DNA from: Porpolomopsis calyptriformis
Lineage: Eukaryota; Basidiomycota; Agaricomycetes; Agaricales; Hygrophoraceae
Length of the DNA: 64,000 nucleotides
Direction of reading: 5' to 3'
NCBI GenBank assembly: GCA_951640195.1
Contig: OX621171.1
Coordinates: forward strand, 248,001-312,000
Below are positions 45,634 to 55,936 of this stretch, piece by piece (positions within the stretch are counted from its first letter, which is position 1; every line of letters starts with the position of its first letter). Position numbers and translations under genes: made by a program. The notes beneath the pieces were generated by a model that had not been told where the DNA came from, ran no database searches, and was given only the letters and a program-made list of their open reading frames with translations.

Positions 45634-46266
45634 TTACAATCTGGAATGTACCTTCTCAAGTTTCCGTGTTATTTTTTTTGATTTGGCACGCCACGCGGTC
45701 TCTGCTGTATATTTCAGGTGGAGTTTAAGCATGTCACGCACTGGCCAGCAGTTCGCATATCTCCTCAGTTCTGGGAATGCCTTTTCTTGCTCTTGGCAGA
45801 TCTGAGTTATTAGTGGACGTCTCTGCTTGCTGAAACTCGCTTTGGTGTCAAGGTATTTTTTTGCCTGTGCATGAGTACCTTTCTGGTCTTGGGTGAGCGT
45901 TATTCTACTCCCTTGTATCCCTGAACTCACCAGTACTGCTTCATACGTCTTCTTAGGTAAACCTGTAGATTCCTCAAGGTTGTATCCCCCGCTACCCGGA
46001 CGTCCAGGTTCCCCTGGTGGTTTAGGGATCAAGGACAGCATCTCCTCATCATCGGATCCCTCAACAGAAGAGAGCTCGAACGATGTCTCAGAATGCTGGT
46101 CAGGTTCCTCAACGGTACCCCGTCTGGTCGGACGCTCAATCTCAGGGATGGAAAAATCGATGCAGGGCGTAATAGTTGGAAGCGTTTGGGGTGGAAATTC
46201 GATACATGCGGTAATCAGAGGGAGATGCCGTTTCATGTCATCCTGGATATCTCTACCTGTACTCAA
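45634..46266 (-). CDS. conserved mushroom protein with SKHLDT-like domain, element P cargo
   Basis: 210 codons from the ATG at 46266, open without stops. The N-terminal half is acidic and Ser/Pro-rich. The C-terminal half (about residues 95-205) contains GLPKKTYEAVLV, AKKYLDTKASFSKQ, ICQEQEKAFPELRRYANCWPVRDMLKLHLKYTAE, a block seen in many Agaricomycete hypothetical proteins that accompany the family at 41171-43728. A DNA-binding role is possible from the basic C-terminus (KSKKITRKLEK), but unproven. Confidence 0.55.
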   Translation of the reverse strand: MSTGRDIQDDMKRHLPLITACIEFPPQTLPTITPCIDFSIPEIERPTRRGTVEEPDQHSETSFELSSVEGSDDEEMLSLIPKPPGEPGRPGSGGYNLEESTGLPKKTYEAVLVSSGIQGSRITLTQDQKGTHAQAKKYLDTKASFSKQRRPLITQICQEQEKAFPELRRYANCWPVRDMLKLHLKYTAETAWRAKSKKITRKLEKVHSRL

Positions 46267-46444
46267 GTATATTTAAATCCTGGATACTTTTGTTCACTGC
46301 TCGTTGTTTGAGTGCAAGTGCTTTTGTTGTACTGTACTATCCTTGTCATCAAGAGTCAGTCACCTAGATACACAATCACAATTATGCAGAACGATATATA
46401 GTGAGCAGCTCAGAGGGACTCAAAGTAAAAGCAAGATAGACGCA

Positions 46445-47745
46445 ATGTTCATCCAAGAAATACAGAGATGGTGGAGATATTTGTACGCCCCACACAAAGT
46501 AAGTACTCAACATCACTTTATTTGTTCAAATCATTGATTCTATAAGTACTATCACCTCGCTGCTCGTCTCCGAGGTCATAAAGGCCCAATCAACTGCCTC
46601 GGTTTCACGCGAGATGGGGCATTCCTTGCAAGCGGTGGTAAGAATCTATTCTATCGCCAATAGAATCAGTATATCAATAAACTACAGGTGATGACGGATG
46701 TGTCAGAATCTGGGTGATAGCGACAATGACATGCCAGCATGTCATCCAGGATCATCATGGGAGTTGGGGGCAGATTACCTGCATCGCTTGGTTGGGGCAT
46801 GAAAGCGGTGGCCTAAACAAGACCATCTGCTTTGGAACAGGGCGAGGGCTGATCGCGATTTATAAAAGAATGAGGAATGGTGTACATACTTGAAAAGCTT
46901 CCATGATTGATAAGCTCAATCAGACAGCAGGTACCTGCTGTAGAATTATCGAGCACTTGCGTGGTTCCAAGCAGTGACAGCATCGAGGCACTGGCGTACG
47001 ACCCGGTCCACAGTCGGATTGCGGTAACTAGTCATTATGGAGAGATCTTGATGCATACGCTGGAGAAGAATGGTAAGCATTGTTCAGTACTGTTTGAGCT
47101 GTCATTTAATCGAAGCAGGTACCTTGGTCAAGTTGTGGAAGAAGCAAGTGGATGACGTGATTCCCCGAGCAATACATTTTCTGGACGAGTGCCAGAATAT
47201 TCTTGTCTTTGGCCTGGAGACGGGAGAAATGTGAGCTCGAAAATTGATTGGAAGGGAAATTTTTATGATGGTGATTTCAGGACATTGCAGAATGCAGAGG
47301 CAGCGGAACCTGTGGAGAAACCGAAAGTAGTCAAGACTTTGAAATCTGAAATGTAAGATCCCATTTACCATCATGTTTGGAACTTGCTGAATACAAGGTC
47401 GCAGAGGGAATGCAATTGTCTATCCCAAAGGGAAACTTGTGCTCATTGACAATTTATCCAATGGATTCGATCTATATCACATACCTTGCACGTCGCCAAT
47501 GCAGACAATGATCATTCGCTCAAAGAAGAGATTTGTGAAACAGGGAGCCTTCGTGGAGAATTGCACTGCTGTTGCTTGTGGAAGCGACCACGGAAGAATC
47601 TATGTCTTCCGCATCAAGACCTGCAAGCAGCTGCAGGTCCTAAAGCATACGGCAGGTGAGAAAAAAATCCACCAACTGGGCTCACATGCTGAGGACGCTG
47701 ATATCTGTCTCTGGAAAAAAACGGTGAGTTATGACCAACGTTAGA
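46445..47745 (+). CDS. WD40-repeat protein, element P cargo
   Basis: A beta-propeller scaffold gene with several small introns. Exon 1 is 46445-46498, intron 46499-46546, exon 2 46547-46637 (LRGHKGPINCLGFTRDGAFLASGG), and exon 3 from 46688 (DDGCVRIWVIATMTCQHV, GQITCIAW, FGTGRGLIAIYKR). Further blades are at about 46919-47080 and 47127-47250, and AVACGSDHGRIYVF at about 47565. Such WD40 proteins are common in mushrooms and here sit between two other cargo genes. The 3' end is uncertain: the frame from 47439 stops at 47744, and more exons may follow to about 48030. Confidence 0.6.
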
Positions 47746-48059
47746 GGAATGGCTCACCGATCAAGTGTTGGATAGGCTTCCAATGGTCAAATGGGCAAAT
47801 CAGATACAGATGCCAAGGGTCTTATCAATGTCCTAGTCCTGCTCATGTTAATTTGGTTGTCATCAGACTATTGGATGAGCGCATGGATGAATGTGAGTGA
47901 ACCTTTCATGGAAAAATCCCAAAACTAAAACCATTAATAGGGAAAGAGGGTCTTTGTGAGCGTCAATTGGGGAGAGTACTTCCCAAAAGAGCGAGGGTGG
48001 GGATTTGATGAAGCCGAAGGCTTAGACTACCTGTAATTCAATTACTGTAGTCTGAATAC

Positions 48060-48815
48060 ATTTGTAATGAGCAGGGGAGTAGGCATCTCTGGGAACCCCA
48101 AAAGACGATGGGACTCTGGCACAGAGATGTCAGAGTTTTTCTGTGCAAAGGCTAGAAGTGGTATAGAATAAGGTATAAGTGAATGAAAGCATCTCTGGAT
48201 TATCCAAAAGATGAGGGAGAGATGTCTCTGGGAATCCCAAAAGACGATGGTACTCTGGCACAGAATAGCGGGATCACGGCGCTTCTTTGCAAGACTAGAG
48301 GTGGGATAGAATAAAGGTATAAGCGAATGAAAGCATCTCTGGATTATCCAAAAGATGCAGAGGAAGAAACGTCTCTGGGAATCCCAAAAGACGATGGTGG
48401 TGAGTTTGAGCTAAGTTGTTATTTGCGCGCAAACTGACTTTGCAGTTTGACGCTGCTTTGTTGTTGTTGTAAGTTGCTTGGTTGCTTTATTGTGTAACAA
48501 TGTGTTTTTGGATTTATCCAGACACGATCACTCTTACTCTTACCACCATCCCTCACTGTGTTTTGGATTATCCAGACACATGTCTTTCTCACTGAGTTGT
48601 GCAGTCGGCTTCATTTGTTTGCGCCATGTTTGTCAACCAAACTACTTTATTTGGCGTGACAACTCATAAACGCCACAACTCTTCTTGTCTCTTACCCTCA
48701 TCATGTTTTGGATCTTCCAGACACGATTCTCCTCTCCCACTACTGTGTTTTTTTGGATTATCCAGACATAATTCTCCACTCCCATTGTGTTTTGGGCTCA
48801 CCAGACACACCTTCC
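48060..48815. repeat. hairpin-motif cluster 3 of element P
   Basis: Ten copies: plus orientation at 48087, 48189, 48223, 48333 and 48369; minus orientation at 48500, 48556, 48704, 48745 and 48786. The linkers are also repeated. The segment 48320-48480 matches 40680-40870 of cluster 1, so the cluster is a duplicated cassette. It ends just upstream of the start of the next gene (48832). Confidence 0.8.
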
Positions 48816-50597
48816 CACTGAAACTCATGCCATGTATCGGGGTCGCGTTTCTATTCTCAACAGTGATATTTTTTATTCTCCAAACTGCTTGGCAGATGTG
48901 GAGCTTCTGGATCCAGCCCATCCCAACTGCTACATCTTCAGAGGCTCCGCTCTTCGCATTGAAGACTTCAAAAAACCTCGTTGGTGGAGTAACGCGTACG
49001 GATGGCTGAGCTTTATACCACTCCGGCCATCATTCACCGGGGTGCCATTCAACCGACTCAGCTTCCCGCCCATCGTCAGCAGACATGGCGGGTATCATCT
49101 TCGCGCAGACATGATGCAAAGTTGGCGGCGTCTTGAGAACAAAATGATTTATGCTGTGATTTTCATGAATAGACACAATCCAGAGCTGGCCTCACTCCCC
49201 TTCCTTCATCCACCCCCTCCATTCGATCTCCACTACAATGGTCTATACAGGACTGCTCGTGACGCTCGCATCCAACTCCATCTTGCTCGAGATTGGTTCG
49301 TCATGTGGATGGGCCTTCTCTCATACGCCATTGCCACGTCTTTCAAGACTTTTGGCGAAAAACTTGCCAATCCAATTCCCAAGTGGGTCACACTCTTGGC
49401 AAACAATGGCTTCCCCCAAGCTTGGTTATCCAGTGTCATGGCCTCTACGGTCAACGACTTCTCCCGTGACAACCCTCGAGCTGGTATCTTCATTGACCCG
49501 CTCCTCAAGCAGAGGAAATATGGCAAGCAGCCAGGTGTAGATTTTTTTTGTGACTACAATATCCCTGTATGGTACCTGTGGACATCCCCATATGTAAACA
49601 AGGCTCATTTTGATACCAACATTGCTATCTTGGCCCCCCCCTCGGAACTCCTGCAGGCTGCAACATTGTCGATCCTTCGAAGCCCTCGTTTCTCCATGCC
49701 ATCCTGCGAAGTGTCCACCAGTGTGGCAGAACAACGTAAACCACCCGAAAAGAAGCAAAAGCAAACAAAGCCGTGGGAGGAATTCTTCACGGTGAGAGCT
49801 AAACGACACGCCGAAAAGGAGTTGACAGAGAGCCCCCTCGATCGTCAGAAGCGCTTGCAGCGGGAGAAGAATCCTGCGATAAAAAAGGCCAAAGTTTTTA
49901 AATGGGTTTACAACGAGGAAGAACCACCTCAACTTTCCCGGTGAAAAGTTTCTCAAAAATATAATGAGGACACCATATACAACTACGGTGAACAGCAAAG
50001 GCAATACAATGCTTGGGAAAATGTGTGGGACCTGTGTGAAGAGTTTGGTGACAATGATGAGCCTGAGGACCCTTACCCCGAAGGCATGGATCCCTACGAG
50101 TACGACTTCCCACCTACTGCTACACAAGTGAATCCACCGGATGATCTGCTGGATGATGCTGTTGTCGACTCTTACCTCGCATGCAACGCTTTTGATTGCG
50201 GTGCAAGTTCTCTTGTTCCAAATGACGATGGCGATCAGCACAAACAGGTGCATAATGATGTCGTCGAACTCCTGGCTTGTCATTACGGCTTCGTCGCTCC
50301 CCTCCTAGATCTTGGCTCTCCACAGGACTCTCAGAGATGGCAGCGTGGCTTGCGCATTCTCAGCGTCAATGTGGATCTGGTTCCAGACTCACTCTCCTCA
50401 ATTGAAATGGCAATGGTTCATTTCATCTTCACGCTATCAAGAGGAGTGCGCCCAGATGTCATGAAATTGGCGTTCACTCTCTTAAAATTCCTCTCTTTTC
50501 TTCGTTAGGCCAATTCTTTTGGAAGGAAGGCTGTCTTTATTGGCAGTGGAAACTACTTGTATGAAAGGAGGAATCCATGTCTGACTAGCTAATTATA

Positions 50598-51430
50598 CTA
50601 GTCCATCTTGGCAATCTCCTGCACCATACTGTCCCTCAAGAACTCTACAAAACTCGACACTACTTGACCATCTATTGCGGCCAACTTATTACCCCAGTAG
50701 ATTGCCCCATTGGTGTCACCACCAGAGGCCTGCAACTCGGCAGCCTTCCCTTCAACGAAACTCATCGCTATCTTTCTCGCTTCCTCACCCAACCAATCGT
50801 TGGTGGGACTCCATAACAAACTGGGAGGAACTTCTTCCTCCTCGATCTTGACGTTGACGTTGGTCAATGACGACGACAAATCTTCGACTAAAAAAGACAG
50901 GGAATCAGCAACTATGAAGAGAGCGAGAGAGTTAAAAGGCTTACCACTAGACAAAACACTTGTTGGACTAGGGGTCCAAGGATGGAAAGGGGGGCTAGTA
51001 GGCAAGTCCTCAGGCTTAGCATCATCAAAGGGGAGGGGATACCCCCAACAGTCGGAACTCCAATCAACTCGCTCCTCCAAAGGGAGCTTGGAGGTGGGAG
51101 GAGGGGCGTCATCATCCCAAGCTAAAAAGGGAAAGCCTATTATCAATAAACACGGACTAATAAAGACAAAACAAGATACATACCAAGCGAATCCTCCATC
51201 AAGCCACAAACATGCTGGATTGGCCAGCGAACATATGGACACTTTCTGACCTTATGCTTGCCACCGCAAGCAAAACAAGAGAAGGAAGACCAGCAGAGGT
51301 CGGCGTTGGAAGGGATGCGCTGAAGGTAGTAATGAAATGAATCGCAATCGAGAAAGACAGGAGCAGTGCGGTGCACCACTCCAGACTGCTTGAAGAATCG
51401 GACGTAGTGGCCTTGGTAGGAGGGAGTCAT
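50598..51430 (-). CDS. zinc-knuckle-like gene within LTR B
   Basis: The start is the ATG at 51430. Exon 1 is 51430-51184, a 62-nt intron 51183-51122 (GTATGT...TTTTTAG), and exon 2 51121-50598, about 256 codons with no stop. Residues 50-70 read CFACGGKHKVRKC, a C-x2-C-x3-H-x4-C knuckle one residue shorter than retroviral CCHC. The rest is acidic with Pro/Ser-rich and helical segments (EEARKIAMSFVEGKAAELQ). A TATAAAAGG box precedes it on the minus strand. Gag-like RNA binding is plausible; the location within an LTR is unusual. The intron-exon structure is conserved in the decayed copy at 10301-11093. Confidence 0.6.
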
Positions 51431-51940
51431 GATGAATTGACAAGGATTGAACTGAAGCGTAGGGATACAACCCTACACCTTTTATACGCTCAGACACAAA
51501 GGGAAGACCAAAAGGAGGTTCCTCAGTCAAAGAAGAGAAACCCGATACGCCGGACAAGAGATAGAAACAACGGCGATCTCATGACTAGAAGAACAATAGG
51601 AACCAGTCATGAGACAGCACAGCCTGATACTGTGGAAGGCTATGCCTAATAGAGTTGAGTCATCAAAAAACAACACAGCCATCTGCAGTATGACTAAGAA
51701 CAATGGCAAACCTTAAACCGGAGGCTGTGAACAATAGAAAATGGGGTGACTGCGGAAGCTGACTCATAGTGACTCCTATTTTAGAAATACTATATAAACC
51801 CTGAGGGCAAAGTGGATCATCACTTCGTCCTCCTGTGAGATTACTTGTAGTAGCATGAACGCAATCAGAATCATCAGACTTCTTTTCCATCAGAACAAGA
51901 AAAGAGAAACATAAACCCATAACTACTGAGCCAATCGTTC

Positions 51941-52149
51941 ATGCCCATATTCCCTAAACTCTCAGCAGAGGCATGCAACGGATTTAACTCACAGAACAAC
52001 TTCTTTGTAGAAGTAAAACTTAACTCAGAAGGAATCATCACCCTTTACGAGGACGTCCCCGTCAGAACTTTCTTCTACATCCTACTAGACTTATTAAGCT
52101 CCAAGGCCTGCCTTGTGATTGACGAAAAGACTTGCAACTACAGTTGTGA
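51941..52149 (+). CDS. plus-strand ORF start at the right edge of LTR B
   Basis: Begins MPIFPKLSAEACNGFNS and runs open into the flanking gene; only the first 69 codons belong to the LTR. The same start is seen at 8823 with two substitutions to stop or changed codons. A TATATAAAC box lies 150 nt upstream. In a full-length element this ORF would continue from the LTR into the internal region. No family is recognised. Confidence 0.45.
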
Positions 52150-53144
52150 CACCAGAACAAAGCGAATGGGATCTCAACGATGGAAATCAACAAGCTCTGG
52201 TGCACAAATGCCACTCTCCGATTGCCCAGGCTGCACCGGACCTGTATGCCCTTTCATCCCCTCCAAGCTCTGCTTGCAACTGGGTCCTTGGCTTGACCAA
52301 TGCGGCAGATACGCTGTACGCATTACGATCGATCAGTAAAGACAATATCAGCATTTATAGCATGGCTCGCCTGCTGATTCAGCAGGGGATCACATTCCGA
52401 ACACTTGTATCACTCAAATTGGTCCTACCCCCAGTCTCACAGGCTACTGTGAAGATAGTACCTATACGTTTGTTGGGTTACAAATTCGCTTCACACGATT
52501 ATGCCGCTTATCTACATGAACGAGCCGCAATCCTCACCCAACCACGAGGCCATACTGCCCTACTCCAGGGAGGGATCGTTTGGCAGTTGGCCAAGGAGAG
52601 TCTCAGCCTCAACTCTGCATTGCAAGGCCCTTCGTCTGCGGTAACAGTACATCATACGGGGTACTGCACAGATGAACTGGAACTGGGCTGTGCACTATGG
52701 GATGACGAACTCTCGGATGCAGAAGTCCGACTTATTTGCGGAGTCTACCACTGTTATACAGGTGTGTATGGTGTTACTATATCTCCTACCAGAGCTGATC
52801 CTTCTTTGCTTTTCAGGGTATGGTGATCAAATGGTGGTGAAATCTTAGTGGCCGCTTCCCACCACCTGGAATGAGTGGGATTGTGGCGTCAATCTCAGCC
52901 ATTGGACAGAGCGGAATGAGGAGTGGTATCAAAAACATTTGAAGGAGATCCAAGATGGACAGGCTGAACCTCTCCCTGCCAACAAGTGGTGTGACCGACT
53001 GAAAGGAATGAGAGAAACTCGCACTCTCAAAGCATGCATTCGAAAATTCTCATATAAGTACTTGGATAACCACCACTTCTTTGCATAGTGTCTCACTACT
53101 TGTAGCGTTTTCAATACTATTTTTTTCCATGTCATACCACTAAG

Positions 53145-53584
53145 TAAGAAAATCAGTGTGCACTTGCTTGCATGCTTATTGTTCTAGACATCGCGTGCTT
53201 CAGCGTGTGGTCAATTTTGTAGTGTGCAAAATTTTAGATTTCCTGCTGATTTCGCACCTTGCAAAATGTTTGTGCAATATTTATAATATTTCATGTCTGA
53301 AGAGCTTAAATATTTGCAGAAAATTGCACACAGTAGATCTTTTTGTTTCCAAATGGTGCAAATTATAATAAAATACAACATTTTCCCAATGTTTTTGCAA
53401 GAATACGAAACCAAACAAATTTACAAGAGCAAAATTTGAGTGACATTTAACATTTAAAACCAATTTTGCACAAAGTGGAATGAAAATAATTGCAGTAGAC
53501 AAAATCTTTTATGATATTATAACAGACTACCAACTATTTTGCATAAGATTTTGCATGTGGGAAAATAGTTGGGTGCAAGGAGTG
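53145..53584 (-). repeat. terminal inverted repeat, right end of element P
   Basis: 440 bp, reverse complement of 23594-24034 with scattered mismatches and a few indels. It ends GGGTGCAAGGAGTG, followed by ATT. The long perfect-looking core is the outermost 47 bases. Confidence 0.9.
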
Positions 53585-53704
53585 ATTCCCATATGGCATC
53601 TTTGCAGAGTAACTGGTTGAGGGGCTGAGCGATCTTTGAGAAATCCTTGATGTATTTTCTCCAGAAGTTAGTGCTTCTGAGGAAGGATTGAAGTTGCTTA
53701 ACGG
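53585..53704 (-). pseudogene. element D pol fragment between element P and LTR C
   Basis: The minus frame reads VKQLQSFLRSTNFWRKYIKDFSKIAQPLNQLLCKDAIWE, the region after RT (each half quoted is contiguous with 23593 after removal of element P). It is preceded across LTR C by WPKP and a TGA. Confidence 0.85.
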
Positions 53705-54313
53705 TGATATGACCCCTCTGTCCCCTGAGCACTGTATATTCAACTATATGAATACTAGACACCTACTAAGTCCTTCGAACACAAACTCGAACCCTCCAAA
53801 CACTCTCGATAGCTCCCAAACATCCCGAATGAGTTCGAGATTCATCGAACGCTCTGAACGCAATCGAAGCTTTCCGAACGCGAATGAAAGTTTGTATATC
53901 AAAGGGAAGACACTATTCAAAGGCATCTGTTCTCTTCTATTTCTCCCTTTTCATTCGATTCCTTCATCCCCATTCACTACTTTCCCCTTAGATCATTAGA
54001 GAGCCTCCCCTTTTATCATATACACTCAAAGGGATCCTTGTACTAGAAGATATATATACTGTATGTTGTAGCTAGTGATCCAACAAGTTAGATATTCGCT
54101 TCTCTCTCGCTCTCGAGTCTAGATCCTCTCTAGATCTTCTTAAGACTTCCTCTTTCAACTTTCCGATCCTTCTGATTCCCTGATCGATCACGTTCGCGAA
54201 CAATCGAAGACTTCCTTTCCACGATTATCAATCATAGGCTGTGTCGAGACTCTTTATAGTCATCCTCGCACCTTGTTCTGTGTTCGGTTCTCATACACGA
54301 AGCAGATGTATCA
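53705..54313 (+). repeat. solo LTR C in element D
   Basis: 609 bp, TGATATGACCCC...GATGTATCA, flanked by ACGG on both sides (53701-53704, 54314-54317; ACGGT if the left end is set one base in). Removing it joins WPKP to TVKQLQ in frame. The same family forms the 3' LTR of element C at 55161-55770. Confidence 0.9.
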
Positions 54314-54369
54314 ACGGTTCAAGGTTTAGGCCATTCAACTATGGCTTTGACTTTTTTGGGATTAGTTCT
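54314..54369 (-). pseudogene. element D pol fragment between LTR C and LTR E
   Basis: The minus frame encodes TNPKKVKAIVEWPKP followed by TGA, the RT-to-connection segment that normally follows GHIR. Both neighbours join in frame. Confidence 0.8.
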
Positions 54370-54708
54370 TGTCAGAGATATATTTTTTCTTTTTCCTTTG
54401 CTCGTCTATCCCTATTTACATCAGACAGTTTACATCAATAACCACTTAGCCACCCAAGCTCTGCTTAGTAATAGAAGGTGACCAAGCCATCTCTATATTT
54501 AGTCTACTATCACTCTCCTTATCTACATGACTCATCCATAGTCGTTATGACTCATACTTAGCTAGTATATAAAGCTAGCAGTAGATAGACTTAGGATAAG
54601 TCTGTTTCTTTCGTTAACACCCCAATCAGTAGTCTGCTAGCCCTTTAAAACCCTACACCCAGAGCCTGAAGTAAAACCTTGTGATCAATCCTAGACTGCT
54701 GTCTAACA
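54370..54708. repeat. solo LTR E in element D
   Basis: 339 bp, TGTCAGAG...GTCTAACA, with a 5-bp target duplication GTTCT (54365-54369 and 54709-54713). It contains TATATAAAGC at about 54560 on the plus strand and two TGACTCAT sites 14 nt apart at 54527 and 54549. No other copy is in the window. Confidence 0.85.
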
Positions 54709-55160
54709 GTTCTGATATGACCCTTTGACAAGGTCATTCCTAGATAGATCACCTCTTCCTTCTTGAATTGGCATTTGACAGGTTTACAGGAGAGTTTGTG
54801 TTTCTTCATGATATCAAGGGTTTTGAACATCCAGTAATGTAGTTCTTCTAGATTGTCTCCGCAGATGAGAACGTCATCAATATAGATAAAAACGCAACCT
54901 GATCTTAGCACTTCAGCAAATCACGTATCGATCATTCATTGGAATGTAGCTGGAGAATTCTGTAGACCAAAGAATATCACTCTTGGAATGAAGAGTCCCT
55001 CGATAATGTTGAAACTGGCTTTCCATTCATCGCCTTCTTTGATTCAGATATTGTTGAATCCCCACCGGATATCCACAACTGTGAACAGTGCAGCAGATTG
55101 CAGTTTTGGTTGTTGAACTATTTGATGTAAGAGTGGTAGGGGATAATGATTGGGAACCAT
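54709..55160 (-). pseudogene. element D pol, reverse transcriptase core
   Basis: The minus frame from 55160: MVPNHYPLPLLHQI, then TVVDIRWGFNN, GDEWKASF, FGLQNSPATFQ, the catalytic YIDDVLI at about 54885, KCQFKKEEVIYLGM and KGHIR at 54715. Stops at about 55048, 54937 and 54928 are TGA/TGA/TAA-type changes. The upstream part of RT is missing because element C begins here. Confidence 0.85.
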
Positions 55161-55770
55161 TGATACGTCTGCTTTGTGTATGAGAACCAAACACAGAATA
55201 AGGTGTGAGGATCACTATAAAGAGTCTTGACACAGTCTATGATCAATGATCATGGAAAGGGAGTCTTCAATTGTTTGTGAATGTGATCAATCGGGGGATC
55301 AGAAGAGTTAGAGAATTGAAAGAGGAAGTTGAGAAGAAGTCTTAGAGAGGATCTAGACTTGAGAGTGAGAGAGAAGTGAATATCTAACTTGTTGGATCAC
55401 TAGCTACAATATACAGTATATATATCTTCTAGTACAAGGATCCCTTTGAATGAATATGATAAAAGGCGAGCCTCTCTAATGATCTAAGGGGAAAGTAGTG
55501 GATGGGAATGAAGAAGTTGAATGAAAAGGGAGAAATAGAAGAGAACTGATGCCTTTGAATAGTGTCTTCCCTTTGATATACAAATTTTCATTCGCATTCG
55601 GAAAGCTTTAATCGCCTTTAGAGTGTTTGATATTTTTCAAACTTGTTTGGGACATTTGGAAGCTATCAAGAGTGTTTGGAGAGTTCATGTTCATATTTGA
55701 AGGACTTGATAGGCATCTAGTATTCGTATAGTTGAATATATAGTGGTCAGGGGATGGAGGGGTTGTATCA
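55161..55770 (-). repeat. 3' LTR of element C (family C)
   Basis: 610 bp; on the minus strand TGATACAACCCC...AGACGTATCA. It matches the solo copy 53705-54313 in inverse orientation. The flanks are not a duplication of each other (CCAT left, element interior right), as expected for a 3' LTR still attached to its element. Confidence 0.85.
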
Positions 55771-55790
55771 TCTCTTCCTCACTGAAATGT
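55771..55790 (-). promoter_or_regulatory. polypurine tract of element C
   Basis: On the minus strand ACATTTCAGTGAGGAAGAG immediately precedes the 3' LTR (one A between). The purine run GTGAGGAAGAGA should prime plus-strand DNA synthesis. The same 19 bases recur inside pol at 60105-60123. Confidence 0.7.
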
Positions 55791-55936
55791 TGACTGTCCT
55801 CAGTCAATCACATGATTTGCTGGTAGTTGCCAGGGCACATTTATAAGTGTGACAACTGTGTCATATTCCTCTTCAGACATAACAGTCTTTAAATCGCACA
55901 CCACAACGTCAAGAAAATGTGTCAAGACAATCAGCA

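Larger units (their letters stand above)
50579..52149. repeat. solo LTR B inside the cargo gene
   Basis: 1571 bp, TGTCTGAC...GTTGTGACA, flanked by CCA on both sides. Excising it and one CCA restores the frame RNP-EQSEW. It contains a spliced minus-strand ORF, a plus-strand ORF that runs off its right end, and two opposed TATA-like promoters between them. Other copies are at 8248-9042 and, inverted, 10019-11093. Confidence 0.75.
48832..53088 (+). pseudogene. large conserved mushroom protein, element P cargo, split by LTR B
   Basis: The ATG at 48832 starts a frame of about 370 codons: N-terminal block CLADVELLDPAHPNCYIFRGSALRIEDF, middle block with Trp/Tyr-rich strands, and RQKRLQREKNPAIKKAKVFKW. 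An in-frame TGA at 49942 (an expected Arg) is followed by continued homologous coding to about 50446, a likely intron 50447-50510, and RNP at 50578. LTR B follows. After it EQSEWDLN (52153) continues in frame, then IVWQLAKESL, CYT, an intron (about 52762-52818) and the last exon to 53088, 57 nt before the right inverted repeat. The family is frequent in Agaricomycetes; function unknown. A TAG near 52850 also breaks it. Confidence 0.6.
23594..53584 (-). mobile_element. Element P: 29,991-bp CACTA/Plavaka-like DNA transposon with cargo
   Basis: The ends are CACTCCTTGCACCC...GGGTGCAAGGAGTG, extended into about 440-bp terminal inverted repeats. The flanks are ATT on both sides (23591-23593 and 53585-53587), a 3-bp target duplication as usual for CACTA elements. 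The element splits element D pol exactly between IWE and WTPK. Inside are a Tnp2-type transposase on the minus strand, genes at 41171-43728, 43865-44323, 45634-46266, 46445-47745 and 48832-53088, and three clusters of hairpin motifs. Without the nested chromoviruses (12.5 kb) and the LTR B insertion it would be about 15.9 kb. Confidence 0.9.

Noticed and set aside
40418..48815. CRISPR-like array from regularly repeated 20-24-nt motifs
   Set aside because: Spacing is irregular, orientation changes within each cluster, the genome is fungal and no Cas-like gene exists.
50912..50944. Second intron in the LTR B zinc-knuckle gene
   Set aside because: GT...AG is present but the piece is only 33 nt, a multiple of three and fully open, so it was kept as exon.
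23594..53584. Starship-type giant element
   Set aside because: No DUF3435/tyrosine recombinase; the enzyme is Tnp2-like and the ends are CACTA-type with a 3-bp duplication.
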